From contig CM054118.1 of assembly GCA_028673005.1 (NCBI GenBank), forward strand, positions 8,827,082 through 8,891,081: a stretch of DNA of 64,000 nt. The letters are read 5' to 3'. The translations under genes were made by a program, and so were the position numbers. The notes beneath the pieces are model-generated. The model was not told the DNA's origin. It made no database searches and worked only from the letters and a program-made list of their open reading frames with translations. Of this stretch, positions 1-13,835 are shown piece by piece. The DNA is from Tanypteryx hageni (taxonomy: Eukaryota > Arthropoda > Insecta > Odonata > Petaluridae). Position 1 is the first letter of the stretch, and every line of letters begins with the position of its first letter.

Positions 1-3000
1 TGGACAAAGAACACAACCCCTAAAATTAGCTGAATGCGCATATTTTTACACCGAAATATTTTATGTAAAAGGTTGAAATAATTATTTTCGTTTATTACGG
101 GATTCGTTTATTGTTGAGAGCCATTAAGATATGTATGGCAATGTAAGTTCATATTTGTTTTGTTATTTACTTTATAAGATATATATTCGCATATTATCTA
201 TTAAAATGGTAGTATGACAAAGAATCAGAATTGATTACTTGACATAATTGTCTAAAACTTTTTGCAATAGTAACGTATTTCAAGTTTTATTATTTACTTG
301 GATAATTATTTCGGACAACATTCTTTTGGTTACCCGCGAAGGATACTTCTGTTATCATTTGTTCTAGGATTCGTTTATGTCGTTATCGTATAAGCGAGTT
401 CAACATCTATTAAGGAACATATCTCGTGATTTTGGGATAATTGCAATGAAGGTAAGATTCTGTTCTTACTAAGTAAAAGTTGTGGATTATAAGTTTTCGA
501 TTGTTGTGTTACTCAACAATAAAATTGAATATAAAAAATGTTCGTATCTGAATAATTAACCCTTTATTTCTATAACAATCCTATTTTTATTTTTATTTTT
601 TTCACCAAATTAATGGTTCGAATACGAAACCTTGCCTAAAAGAAGCGGGAGATTATTCTCAGATTCAAATAAGATCAATTCCAAACGAATAGTTCTCACC
701 AGAGCAGCAGAGAATGAATGTCGATCAAAGAATTAAAGACTTGAAGAGCAATGAGTGAGGCAGGCAAACGTCAGAGGATCAAAGGAATTTAAGATATGAA
801 GAAGAAAGACAGGCGAGTGCAAGAGCAAAGTGAACCAATGACCAAAGGGATTTGCGACTTCAAGACAAAGAAAGTGAAAGATATCACAGAAGGTACAATA
901 AGACAACTATTATAACAATTCTTTAATTTCAACCAAAATATAATCTTTAACATCTTCTTCTCTTAAATACCTAAATGTATATTTTGCTTTCTTTTTAAAT
1001 GAACATTTGTATGGATCAATTAAGCCAATTATTATATTTATTAGATTATAATAACACTTTCCATGCCATACAAACAAACTTTTTGTCGCCAAATTCGATT
1101 TTAAAGTCCGGGAACTTGTTTCGTAGGTTTGACTATAATATTCACGTGGCAAATTATACCCACAAAATCAGCCTTTGCATGGGATAACGAATGGTTAAGC
1201 TAAATTTGAATTTATCTTCAGAAGTGTTTCCACAGGTTGCATCTCTAGAGCTTGCAATTCCTGCCCAAGGCTTTAATTTTTTTGAGATTCATGAACACAT
1301 AATATGATGCAGTTTCTTCCACTGGAAATCAATTCGAGTGAAATAACTATATTTTAAAAGTGGTTTGATCGACTATTTATTGTGATTATTTGATAAAAAA
1401 TACAATGTTGCCAAATTTGTTGCTAAAGGATTCGGAAAAAATTTATTTGAGTAAAATACGGGGAGTCAAGAAATATTGCATACCATTGGGCATTACAATA
1501 AAAATTTACTTGGTTTTATTCTCAAATCTTACTCAATATTTTTGTCTTTACTTAAAACCCGAGCAACGCCGAGTACTTTCAGCTAGATTCTAATAAGTCA
1601 CAATCGGTGAATTACCGCTGATGTAGGCTAATTTTTAGTTAAAATTCTTGAATGGTTTACGGAAACATTTTTTAATATAAGGGTAAAATAATTGTTTCAT
1701 TGAATTAAAAACATAAACTAAGCTCGCCAGTTGATTTTTATGTAAATTAATTTCATCATTTCTTTAGAAAAATATGTTGTATATTAATTGAAGCAAGCAA
1801 TACCTCAATATTTAAAAAGTTTTTGTTAATCAACAAGGTCATAAAGTCATCTCAATATTAATATATTTCAAAGTCTAAAAATTTTCTGCATTTGAATCAT
1901 TCTACACATTTATAATTAAGTCATTCATATCTATTCATTTTTTAAATATATATTTAACTTATAGAGAATCTCCGTCGTAGTTATTCATGGAATTAAATAG
2001 ATATATGTTATCTGTCTTTATTGCTAAAGTTTCCCACGTATTGGTAGGAATAAAAGTCGACAAATGAATATCGACTATTGAAAGAGTAAACAGTTTATAT
2101 AGCCGAAATCCGGCCTGTTTTAAGATTTCTAAACCTCACTGAAACAAATTTCCTTTATATTTTTAGAAATCATTCCGGAAAGTAATCCACACACGGGATT
2201 CATTGTTTCTTTTTTTGGTTCGACAGTACAATAGCCTCATCCGCGTGTTCAAACGCACGCGTTGGCACCGGGTGAAGGATGATGCAAAATCCCCTTGTTT
2301 ATACATTCAATGAGCAATTAACGCGCGCGTAAATCACTCATTAAGTGATGCATAGCCTCTTACGAAAATGCGAGCTTTACGCGCCGAGTGTCTCCGCAGT
2401 CACAACCTTGGGGTTAAAAACGCAGCGAAAACTTTGAATATTTCATTCCCTTTAAAACGGCAACAAAAAATAAATAAATTAAAAAAACGCGTCCTGGCGC
2501 TCGAACCGTGTCCTTATAACTCACAACAACGCATTACTTCCTCCATTGATAGAGTTCGCACGCCTTGTAACGGGTAGCGTAAATCACCCTCTTGCGCGTT
2601 TCGAATGGAAATTTACGGGAACTTTTTTTTCCACCTTTCCCGAGGTAAATGCAAGCCTTATCCAACCGAGACGGGTGCGAAATATCCCTGTGCATTTCAC
2701 GGTTGCCTTAACACATCAGCGTAGAGTATTAAAGCGCGTGAATTATTTCAGGTACCGCAGTGCGAAGAAGCCCCCACGTTAAAAAAAAACCCATCGGATT
2801 TATGCAGGCGCCCGCCCGGCGAAAAATAATTAACTGCAGAAATTCTTCTTATTCTCTTTTTCATCCCTCCCCCCCTCTCTCACTCTCTCTCACTCTCTCT
2901 CTCTCTCACACACTCCTATCCATCTCTCTCCTTTTCCCTCATGCACGACGGGAGCACAACACTTCAAAGGAGTTGCTCCACTATTCTCCAGTTCTCCATT

Positions 3001-4720
3001 GCAGCCCCGTTCTCTATATCGCGGAGGTGATTTATTAAAACGCCGCCGCATTCGCGAAACGCCGGAGAGATTAAGGGACAGCTTTTTCGCGAGTCGTTCC
3101 CGTGCTCATTTATGTATATGCTCGATTATTATTCCCGCAGTTATGGCAAAGATCGTGTCACGGTCGTGACTGCATTGTTGTCACGCGATCGGGGTCGCGC
3201 GTTCGTGACCATTCAATGCGTGTGTGTATCGAAGCGTTTCGTAACTCGGGGGATGTCTCTAATCGTCCGATTTACAAGGGATTACGGGCCTATTTTCTTC
3301 GTCTCATTTCCTCTATTGGTTTTCTTTATAAGGCGATGACTTGCGTGAGTAGAGCTCATTTAAAATAAGATTATGTTAAGCGTTGTTAAATTAAACTCGG
3401 ATTTAAAAGATATTACACCGCACAACACAGCTTAATATAACTTTTTGTTAATTCCACATAGCAATATATAAAAGGACACCTAACCTAGTCCTATTTTAAT
3501 AAGGAGTTCCACGAAGTCTCGGCTTCTTCAGTTAATTTTTAGAGATCATTTGTTTAACCGTTATAATCTGTGTTCGTAGGTAATGGAAAGTTAAATATAT
3601 TTATACACTTTCTCGCTACCTTTCGCAATGCTTTCCTAATAATATCACGAAGTGTTAAATTTTGTCTGCGTTCCTCTAACTCATCACTAATGATGAAGTG
3701 GGTTTTGTCTTGTGTCTCTTTTTGTTTAGTCAACTTCGCTTCTAACGGGTTTTTCATCACTTAAAATTTTATTTACTATCTAGAAAATTTAATTCGCCCC
3801 AAAACTGCTAAGAAAACTATACGCGTATTACAGAAGAAAAGTTTTTTATTTTACTTTTATATTATACAAATAGTAGCATTATTTTGTTTCATTGAACTTT
3901 CATTTTATTTAAAGAAATAACACGTGTTCTGTACTTTCCTTAAAATTTCTTGAAGGTATAATTTCTGAAAGCAAAGAAAAGGAACTCGACAATTCATTGA
4001 GAAGTTTTAGGAGTCCCTTTCTCTCCTACCTTGAGCAAGGAGTAATAACTTAATGACGGTCTAATACATGTGTAGGAAGCATTTAATTTACGAGGAAAAA
4101 TGTGGCGTACCTCTGAATAATTTATATCGATACTACAGGCGATTATACCGGCGAGCTTCTTAGAACGAAAGATGAAGGCCACAGTCAAGGAAAGGGACGG
4201 GTATCATACAAAAATCGTTTTAATTCTTAAAGTTCAACAAAGAAATTCTGTTAAATTTCTCATTAATTTCTTTGGAAGATTGCTTATCAGAAACTTTTGG
4301 CGAAAATCATTAGTCGATTAGATGCTCCTGTTTTCTGCCAAAATATATAATAATTCAAGAGACTTTACGCCGTATAAATTCTATGGCATTTTAATATAAT
4401 AATTATACATAAGTTTGAACGAACGAAAGAATTGTTGTGTTAATGCAGTCATATAAAAAGTGCTATAATTTATTTCATTGAATGATCTAATTTTTTAAAG
4501 CATTCACAGTTTAATAACATATTTTTTTATATATCACGTGGCTTTTTTGCAATTACTAAATGGCTCTTTTACTCGATCCATTTGAATTGCTTCGTCATAG
4601 CGAAGTTGCTATACGTTTTTTGATATTAAATTTAATAGTCTGTGTTTTTAGAATATTTCTTGGAGGAATAGCCTTAGGATTTATTCTATCGAATTTATCT
4701 TTGTTTTAATCGTATTAATT
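1..4720. other. AT-rich non-coding flank or upstream intron
   Basis: No coding region is supported here. Open frames are short, lack recognisable motifs and sit in AT-rich sequence. A CT-rich simple stretch lies near 2866-2935 and the GC content rises around 2200-3350. Because the first Wnt11 exon seen begins in mid-codon after a splice acceptor, this stretch is either an intron of that gene or its upstream flank. I could not find a signal-peptide exon in it. Confidence 0.5.
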
Positions 4721-5411
4721 AAAAATCTGATGTGGCTACTACATGACTTTCTCCATATCTGCAATATTTCTAAAAATTCCAAATAATAAATATTTTAAGA
4801 AACTGCGAGAAAATTTTAGACTTTACAAAGAAACAATAAACTCAAACCATAGCCTTCTGTTATTGGATATAGCCACAAAGCTCCAACAATTAAGAAAAAA
4901 AAAGGAGCGTTGATAAGACGTAACTAAGCGTCAATTGTTAACAATAGTAGTCGGTAGGTGGCGTGGTTGTGGCCGCTAAGAATATAAGATCTCTCTTAAA
5001 CAATGCATTATATGGAAATATGTTTCAAACAAAGTTTGTAGAAAATTAAATTTTCTACAACTTTTATCCTAATATATTTTTACATTTATCAAATATTAAA
5101 GCAAATAATTCAAAATAACGGATAAGTGACAAGAGTCAAGAGCCACTCCCGGTTGCCCGTTTTTTACCAAAATCTAATCAGTTCTTATGACTTTTATAAA
5201 AACGTTAAATATAATATTTCGCATTGACCTGATTAATAGCTTTTGAGTTAGAGCACCCACGAAAAGCTATCACATACATACACAGACATCATCGAGAAAA
5301 TGGTCAAAATTTGTTCAGAGGACCTCAAAACGTGTATTTCCGTTGAAATCTCGAAGTCGATTTTTTTCACGAATGCAATACTTTCCCCTATACTACGTAT
5401 ATGGAGAAAGT
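4721..5411 (+). mobile_element. MITE-like interspersed repeat, copy 1 (most complete)
   Basis: This is the most complete of four copies of one repeat family in the window (others near 26319, 33311 and, reversed, 45378). It opens with a shared block containing gatgtggctactacatg. A perfect 13 bp inverted pair, actttctccatat at 4746-4758 and atatggagaaagt at 5399-5411, lies near its ends, so a non-autonomous DNA transposon of about 0.67 kb is the simplest reading. No coding capacity is seen. The exact ends, the superfamily and a target-site duplication could not be established. Confidence 0.65.
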
Positions 5412-6580
5412 AAAAATGTATCGCATTTAGTACATTATTTGCGTTTCAATCAACAGCATTATTATGCTCTGTTATTTTTAGTCTGTGCCACAATATGGAG
5501 CAACATTTTATTTCCGCGAGCTGACTCTTCAATGTCCTCTTATTTAAACAAACGACACATTTTAAAATGTCAGCCTCTATTTATATGGCCTTAAAATACT
5601 AACTCGGGAAACTCGTGAATCTTGAACAGCGCAAGATTTACTATCGTTTTGGATTTCGCGACCACTCGGTTAGGAAACACTGTGTCATTTGTGTTTCTTT
5701 ACTTGATATCTCTGTATTCTATTTAGCATTCTCTTTTCCAAATTTCAAAATAGTTATGGCACTGATACTGAGCAACTTGCGGGTAACGAACCCTAAACAT
5801 GTCACAAACATTTTATTTTAAGAAAAGTTTGCTTAATTAGCCTTTTTATCGAATAATCAGATAATAGAGTTATTTTTATATTTCTTGCAATATAATTGAG
5901 TCATATGTGTGAATCGAGCCTGTTCCTGTCGAGTAAGTAGTGCGGGTAAAAGTATTTTTTTAAAGATCGGTATAAAATAAAATTAAGTATTTGTCTCTCT
6001 TTTAAGAGACTATAGCATAGATTCAGGAATGTTAGTGCTGAAGATGATTTGAAAAGAGCTAAATCCTGTGATTATTTCGTAAATATCAGATGAGAATACA
6101 ACACAGCGTAGTCGACTAACATAATATTCCAGTTGAATTCCCTACAAAATCTCGGCAAAATGTTTCGAAATTTTACTGGAGCGTTTCGCTAATATCAATA
6201 TTTTCATAAACTTAAACGCGTCGTTAGAATAAAACGAATTTTTGGCTGATGTGAAGACACGCACGTAACTTTACAAAAAGGTGTTTTAAAATCCTCTACT
6301 CAAAAACTTTATTTGGGTTATCGTAACATCCGCCGAAAACGGCACGGATGGGTCCGTAACGCTTCTCTTTCTTTGTCGTATGTTTTTTTAAGCGCTTTCA
6401 TACGGGGATGAAGGTATCTCAACGGTCATAAATCGATAAGCCGGGAAGGAAAAGATATTCAGGAACCGTGTTGGAGTCTGTATGAGGGGTCGGAGTTTGT
6501 GTGTCTGTGTGTGAGGAGGGTCCATCCACTATTTCATCTCCGAGGACGCATTAATCGGCCCACTGAGGTATAAATATTCA
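5412..6580. other. AT-rich non-coding stretch
   Basis: I see no gene, RNA or clear transposon structure here. Open frames are short and without motifs. Confidence 0.5.
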
Positions 6581-6583
6581 CGT

Positions 6584-6661
<78 letters not shown>

Positions 6662-6733
6662 GTGAGAGAGATAGACGACGCCCCAGACTCGTCCATAGCG
6701 ACGGTGGCCGTGAAAAATGGGTAACGCCCACGC

Positions 6734-6767
<34 letters not shown>

Positions 6768-6768
6768 G
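6581..6768. repeat. Composite microsatellite (TG)n(GA)n ... (CA)n
   Basis: A TG run (about 6582-6608) passes directly into a GA run (about 6609-6658). After about 75 bp of ordinary sequence a CA run follows (about 6736-6765). The TG and CA runs are complementary in inverted order and could pair across the gap. The open frames here, rich in Ser-Leu and Thr-His repeats, are artefacts of the dinucleotides. Confidence 0.95.
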
Positions 6769-9071
6769 TCCTACTTTAATTCCCCCCGCCGCTCCCGCCT
6801 TCTCCCCTCCCCTCTTACACACTCCTCCGTCCTTCTTGAAAATATCAACAAAAATCTCACCCCGCCCTTCCCAGATAATAAAACGAAAAAGTAAAATGTT
6901 ATCACGATTCCGAAGAATCGAGAGACGTCCGAGTGAGAATGAGAGGAGATATGGTCAAGGGGAAGTCGAAATGAATGGGTGCTAAATACCGCGATTAAAT
7001 GGGGATACGATTTTATTCGTTTCGTTGTTGCCACGAGTCGATTAAAGTCGACTGTTAGATTAAATCGAGGACCGATTATGTGCCTGTGTTTATTCCGAGA
7101 TAAGTTAGACATATTATAGGACCGTGTGGCTAAGTGGTTCCTGAATTAACGATTGTAGAACAACACGTGGCAGTTATGATTTGATTAGTTTGGTAGCTTG
7201 AGTCTGCCTACCCAACCGGTACGTTGAATTTCGGGGCACTGGACATTTTTGTACCGGTACATTCTTGAGTAATGTGGGGTGAAACTGGTACTGTGGGGTA
7301 TCTTTTTCTTGCGCAGTTAATCCTTCCTACTGTTCAAGGAGTGCCTCTTTTTTATCGAACGGAGGACCATAAACAGTTTTCGAGACAACCGCAGGGACGG
7401 AAGATTTGTTTATTCTCGGATATCCTTCATATTTGCTCGTGGAATGCTGGATCGCACCAAAGCAATCTTCTTACCCGTACATAACTTTATATTTTTTGTT
7501 TTCTCAAGAGCCACTAATTTCTCCTGACAAGTGGTCAGCTATGTTTAAATTTCTGCGGGTCTCGTTTCGTTGAAGAGGAGAAAAGTATATTTCTGAGTGG
7601 AATTAAACACGGGTATACAATAATTTTCAGCGCCATACGCTCGTCTGATTCGACAAGTGTTAAGTATTGTAGCTATAATTTTCTTTGCAAATTTATTTTT
7701 TGAATCTGTTTTGCCAATTATTCCTAGGGCATATATTCATTTTGATGGGAAGATGATTATGAATACGTACGTCATCTCCGTACAAATAATATAGTAATGA
7801 ATGCGTTTCAGTTGATTAACGCTCTCCAGCATGAATCTTTTTACATTATATATTTATTCAAATGCGATGTGTTATAGCTTCTTAAAGCGCTTCGGAATTA
7901 ATTGCTTTCCGCTTAAATTATCATCAGTATTTGGCTTGCCGTGTGTCTCGCGGGGCTGTCATGTAATCCTTGAAATTTTAGTTAAATCACGTCTATTTTA
8001 GATCTTATGTTGAAGCTATCCAGAATGATAAACTAAATTAATCGGAATTAAATGAAAGCGAAAAACTTTCGCGGATATGTGTTTACGTAAAAAAGTAAAA
8101 GTAATTTGATTCCATTTTTGAATGCACTAAAAATTTCTTTCCTTGAAATCTTGATCAGAGGTACTAAGTTGAAGAAATTGAAGGAAAATTGCAACCAGCA
8201 ACGTGGAATGCTAGTAAAAGGATTAAAAAAATTAATTTTGCATTTTATGTAGATTATGCGATAATTTTATTATCGCCATATTTTCTGCATTCATTTAAGT
8301 AATTGATGGAATAAAGCGATCCGAAGATCCTATGCAGACAGGCATAAGCTGTAAAGTTTTAAGTGTGTAAAATTTACATAGCGTCACATTTTCCTATTAA
8401 TACTGAATACTTCTCTCAAGCTAAAAGTCGGTCTCTTTAATAATACAACAGAGCAAGCAATTTTTTACTATAAATAAATTTAATCTCCGTTTTACAGGAA
8501 AAAGCTCATCAGTAATTGTAAGTGTATACTATATGATTCCTGAGGAATAATTTTTCTATTGTCATGGTGACAGGTATGGCGTGAATTCCAAAGTAACTCG
8601 ATTTATACCTACTGCACTGAAAATTAAAGGTTCATATTCAATTTTTAATTTATTTTCCACCATGTTGAAATCAGGATTTCTTTGATTAATTTCCGTAATG
8701 ATCAAATTATCAGTCGATGATTTTTAAAGCGAGTCGTAAAATCTACACTCGCTTACAATCACGGGCAAAGATATCTCCCCCTTCCCATTCGAGTCTGTGA
8801 GTAAAGTAGCAATCGTAAATTATGAAATTTTGTAAGCATTTCTAAATTAAAGTTTAGCTTTCATTTTTCAATTGTTTGCGCTTACATTGGAAATTAAGAA
8901 TATAATAATAGATGCTTTGAGAAGTTTGGATTCCCCATTTCTTACTCGCGGCAGGCTGGAGTTTCCCTCATCTTCGAGGTCGTCATAATAACTTAGCCAA
9001 TACGGCATTCATTAAAATTTTTGTCGATGAAATCTCATCAAAATTTTCCGCTTTATTTTTACCGTTCCTAG
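6769..9071. other. Non-coding sequence ending in the exon 1 splice acceptor
   Basis: No supported gene. The last bases form a pyrimidine-rich acceptor with AG at 9070-9071 directly before the first recognised Wnt11 exon, so at least the right end is intron. The start-codon exon was not found here. Confidence 0.6.
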
Positions 9072-9397
9072 GGCTCTAAGGAGGGCGACAGGTCCCCCAT
9101 GGAGCAAAACCTCGATTATCGCCCCCTCGCAGTCGACGTCACAGACCTCCAGGAGCGCCGGCCGCACGGTGGGAGCTCTCCCAGCCTCGGTGTCTGCAGC
9201 ATGCGGCCGCGCCCGCCGATCTCTCGGCCTGAGCCGTGCCCAGGCGAGGCTGTGCCGGCGGGCGGCCGAGACGATGCCGCTAGTAGCCAGGGCGGCGACT
9301 CAGACTGCACTGGCGTGTAGCGAACTCTTCAAGGAGAGGAGATGGAACTGCTCGTCCTTAGATCTGGCACCGGACTTGGCACCGGATCTCACCACAG
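9072..9397 (+). CDS. Wnt11: Wnt11 exon (first visible): N-terminal Wnt domain
   Basis: The exon begins with the last base of a split codon after AG at 9070-9071 and ends with the first base of a codon before the donor gtgggt. Taking its first full codon (9073) as residue 1, it encodes residues 1-108. Conserved Wnt features are cysteines at 44, 61, 82 and 93, the segment ARLCRRAAETM (58-68) and the hallmark RWNCSSL (90-96), where Asn-92 is also an N-glycosylation sequon. The exon is GC-rich compared with its surroundings. Residues 1-40 are Ser/Thr/Arg-rich and not recognisably conserved. A short duplication, LAPDLAPDL, precedes the splice site. No usable start codon precedes the conserved part, so an upstream exon must supply the signal peptide. 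Confidence 0.9.
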
Positions 9398-12300
9398 GTG
9401 GGTCGGATGGAATTCGACGACCGCCGACATTCCGCTTGTTCTATCACGAACTCCCGAAATAACGCCCGGGTTCGTTTTGCTCTTGTTTTTAATTTTCCGC
9501 GTCACACCCCGATGTGTTTGGAGCTTTCGCTCAGGGCGGGAAAAAAGGCGTGCCCGTGATTTACTTCGGGAGATATGTGTGGGTTGGAGTTCATATTTTG
9601 CGTGTTTTGTACGAACGATTTCATGTATTAATACGTACAACAAGCCGATATCGTTAGAGGGATAAATAGTCTGCCTCGCATAACTCGAGTAAATGTTTCG
9701 TGTATTGCAATAAGGATTGACGCTGTCGAAAAACGCTAAAGATTACGATAATTTCGTTAAGAATAAAATTATGAAGAAATAAAGAAATTGCTATGTTCGA
9801 GGGCCAAAGCGTCAATCTGCAAATTTTCCAGAACAATTTATGTTCCCGAGTATGCCAGACATGCAGGCGTTTTAATGTACATTATAAAGTATTTATATTG
9901 CTCTTTTGTTCATATATTTATTGCTTTTACAATAGATTTAACCTCGAAATTTGTTTGCATTTTTCGTTATTTGTCCGAAGTGTTAGAATATACTTCTTGC
10001 ACAGGCGTTAAATTCGTTGATTTAACGCGATTTCTTCTTTTTCTGCGATTATCTCGAATTTTCCATCTCTTGTCCTCGTAAATGCCTCGAAAATTTAAAA
10101 TTAAAACGTTTCGATCCATATTCACGTTAATATTCTGAAGGGCCTAGTGATGAGGTTATTGGAACTACAGGCTACTTAGTATTCATAGGAATTTTGGACC
10201 ATTTGTAACCCCTTGGCACTCTTTCAGTGGCAATAACTCGGGCATAAAAGGTGATTCATCGTTGGGGCATTTGGCACGGATCGACCGCAGAATAATCGAA
10301 ACTTATGAATGTTAACACGAATTTCGTTCCCCTCTGATATCTTTTAACCTGCCATTAACGTCAAGAGAGGGTCCGAGAGCAAAGAATCCGGCGGAGATTT
10401 TTACAGGTCGAGATATTACTGGAAATTTTGACGTCTTCCAATCGAACGCACGAAAATTTATGTGCCCGGACGACCGCGGGGCCGAATTTTATTTTTTATA
10501 ACCAATCATATGTAAATCAATTACAGATTGGAGGCCTCGCAAAATATTATGCTTACCGGGATACGTTTTACATAAATGTTAAATGAGCAGCTTAGTAGAC
10601 TCGGTTTAGCAACGAGCAGACGGATGTCGAGAACGCCAATTATCCTAGTAAATTAAATCGATAAAGATATCAGGTTACGGATACGTAGTATTTGTGACGT
10701 GTAAGTTTTCTATCTATCGATATAGCATCGTGCGATTTATCGATTGAGATTATATTTCCCTTCAGTTCACTTAGCGTTATTTATTGGTCATTTCCCTCAG
10801 CAAAAGCGCGATTAGATAAAACAAATGAATCGCGAATTGCCTTGCATATTTATAAGGGTATGCGTATTGAAAATATTTCCGGCATTGGTGTTTTGAAAGG
10901 CATTTAAAACAAAGCGAAATGAAAATGAGCCATTTATCACGGATTTTTGTTTGGAAAATTTCCAAGAATAACACCTGCTTGATGGCACGCACTCAACGAC
11001 AGTTATTACTGCGTTTCACGCGCCAGTCATTTCTCATCGTAGTTGCGTTTTATTGCGATGTCCAGCGTTACTGGGAGATGTTATTAGAACGATGGTTGAT
11101 AAGGATGATTTGTTTAAAAGCACGCGACCTATCTATTTGGCGTCCTAAAAGGATATCTCTCAACATTTATAGTTCTTTGAAGTAGCAATAATTCGATCGT
11201 GAAATCTGCATTACCTGGAATAGTAAGACGTTTTCGTTATGAATTGTAAAGGTCGAGATGTGCTTTAAAATTGATGCCGGAATTCCGAAACGGCAAATAT
11301 AAACTGGAAAAATATCGTAAAATACGTAAATTATTAATTACCAATGCGTCCTGTTACTGTTCCACAAGAAATAAGTATCATCCGTATGAATAATTGACAT
11401 TGGTGCTACTTAGATACTCCAATTTTATGCGTAGGGAATGAATGGAGGAAATGTAATAACTCGGCCATTTATTAATGCGTCTCATGACGACGTCGAAACC
11501 TAAGTGATAATTGTCCATCAGTAGAACTTACAATTTCTGACTTATAGTGTTTCCTTTAGTTAATGTGCAGTAGATGCCGCTTATTATAATCACTGGTAAA
11601 TGCTATCAATTAAATACAGTAGATGCTGCTTAGTAAGTATTATCACTGATTTGATCAAATTCGGAATATCAAAATCAAATGTATAAAAATGCAGTCTGCA
11701 TTATGCATGTGTCTCTTAATGATAAAATTTAATCGAACCCAGTACAATAAAATTTAGTGGCATCTATCGTCTATAGATCTTCGAAGTTATATTTACCAAA
11801 TAATATCTCGATCAAATCATTATTGAGTTCAAGCGAAAAAGGTCAAACAGTCGAAGAAATTGGACGTCCGTCGAAAAAAATTCGATCGCTGCCTGAATTT
11901 GTTACTACGTTACTTATAGACACCGGAGAAATGAACTTTGAATATTTTGTCACGCATTTATATCACCTCTTAGAAAAGGCCAAGGGAGCCTAATAAAAAT
12001 CTTCACTTTCATTCGCGATATTTTTCTATAAATATATTGTTATTTCGTCGAAAAGGCGTCGTTAGTCTTAATCTGTTCCGAGGAGGAGATTAGAAAAGAT
12101 CTTTCTTCTTCATATCTGCCCCCTTAAGAAATCCTTTCCCCGATCTATGTTCAGTGAGTGCTTTAGAAATGATTTATCCCCCAAACTTATTTGAATATAA
12201 ATTTATTGCTGACAGAAAAATTAGGCGATGCGAAGCTAACCTTTCGAGAGAGAAAAAAACAAAAAACGAATGGGCGTTGCTACTTCATCCCAATGGGTAT

Positions 12301-12992
12301 AGCAGCGGTTTGCGTCTCTGTAATTTATGGTTCTACTTTAGACTGATGGATAGCAGAAGATGATCGTAACCTATCAAGTGACCACAATCTCTCTATGTGA
12401 CGATGTTGTCTCGATTTTTTTTCGCTGCTTCTGCCCAAGGGGAGAAGGACTTAAGTGATTGAGTCTGCACAATGATTTACAACGTGATGCCATTAAATTT
12501 TAGCTCATGCAAGATGTCTTAACGTGTGGAAGCAAGGATAAGTAGACTGACAAGGGAAATAATGGGTTCGCATGGGAAGTCGTCACAAGGAAATATGCGT
12601 CGGTCGTCGTTTCGATGACGAATTGGGTGGCTTTCGCCGCATGAACATCCTAATATTTAATATCGATTTTTACCGCTGGTACATACTGATTTCTGGTTCG
12701 TATTTGAATCCTAATTATTTGGAACTTTAGAATTGATATGTTTTATATTCACTAGAAATAAATGTATAGCAAAAAATATTACATCTCTTGGGGTCTTGAA
12801 AACAACTACGACGTCTTACTACGCGAGCGATTAAAATTGACCTGAGCCACCTTTTATTTGTGAAACTATATGAAACTGAGCAGAAGGCGACAAACTCTGT
12901 TCAGAAAATTCGGCATTATTATTTTTTGTCCTGGTTATGGCGCCCTAACCTTAGAGATTTTCTACGGAAATGAAATGGGATGTATTTTTAGC

Positions 12993-13017
12993 CTACTTTC
13001 CAAAAAATGGAAAGTAG
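12993..13017. repeat. Perfect 10 bp hairpin heading a repeat block
   Basis: ctactttcca (12993-13002) and tggaaagtag (13008-13017) are perfect reverse complements around a loop of five A. The same leading module, in imperfect form, stands at about 17974-18000. In both places a repeat block follows that contains the phrase accgattt...aaat. Confidence 0.8.
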
Positions 13018-13059
13018 TCTTATGAGATCGCCCGGGTTCCGCGTGTGTGCCCCCCTAAC

Positions 13060-13835
13060 ATCTTCTTCATGAATGAACCGATTTCAACTAAATTTAGTAC
13101 ATAAAATCTTCACATAAATTAATGATCAAATTGACATATTTGGACCGAATCGACACAGCAGGGGTGCCACAATTGCGAAGTTAAACTTTTCGGTAATTAT
13201 GAATTTGGAAGGAATTGGCCCAACCGATTTCAACGAAATTTTGTGTGAAGTAGGCATGCAACATAAAATAAAATCAGGATGTTTAGTATAGATATAGAAT
13301 GCAGGGCTGCCACAATACAAGGAATAAAAAATAAAAACCATATTAGCATATTTAAACCGAATCAGCCAAACAGGGGTGCCACAATTACAAATTAAACTCT
13401 TTCATTAATTAAGGATTTGGCTGAACGAATTTCAATTAAATTGCGTATATAAGATTTGTACAACATAGCATAATGAAATAAAGATGTTTAAAGTGGAGCT
13501 ACCACAATAAAAAGTTAAATAATATTTCTTTTACACGTATTTCTAGAGAACTGAATCAATGGATTTTAACTAAATATAGTATATTTAATCTTCATATAAA
13601 TAAATAACCAATATATTATAATTTAACCGGGTCAAATAAACAGGGTTACCACAATATCAAGGTTAGAATTTTTCTGTAACTATGAATTTGAAAGGTATTG
13701 GCTAAACAGATTTCAAAGAAATTTTGTGTAGGGCGAGTATAGAATGGGAAAACGAGATGAATATGTTTAGGACAGATCAAAAAAGCAGGACTACCACAAT
13801 ATAAGGAAAAATAATTTTCTGATTTCAAATCTAAA
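13060..13835. repeat. Degenerate tandem array, monomer about 145 bp
   Basis: At least five diverged monomers can be followed by the recurring words gatttcaac..aaatt (near 13078, 13222, 13425, 13558 and 13708) and gtgccacaat or accacaat (near 13163, 13308, 13374, 13497, 13645 and 13790). A higher-order duplication of about 482 bp is visible between 13071-13345 and 13549-13830. No protein is encoded; open frames on the minus strand are just the repeat translated. Confidence 0.75.

Noticed and set aside
6529..6894. Thr-His and Cys-Val repeat peptides near 6.6 kb
   Set aside because: Produced by the TG, GA and CA microsatellites in every frame.
9099..9320. Alternative start at ATG 9099 in another frame of exon 1
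   Set aside because: That frame gives no Wnt similarity and ends at 9320, while the chosen frame carries the RWNCSS hallmark and fits the splice phases.
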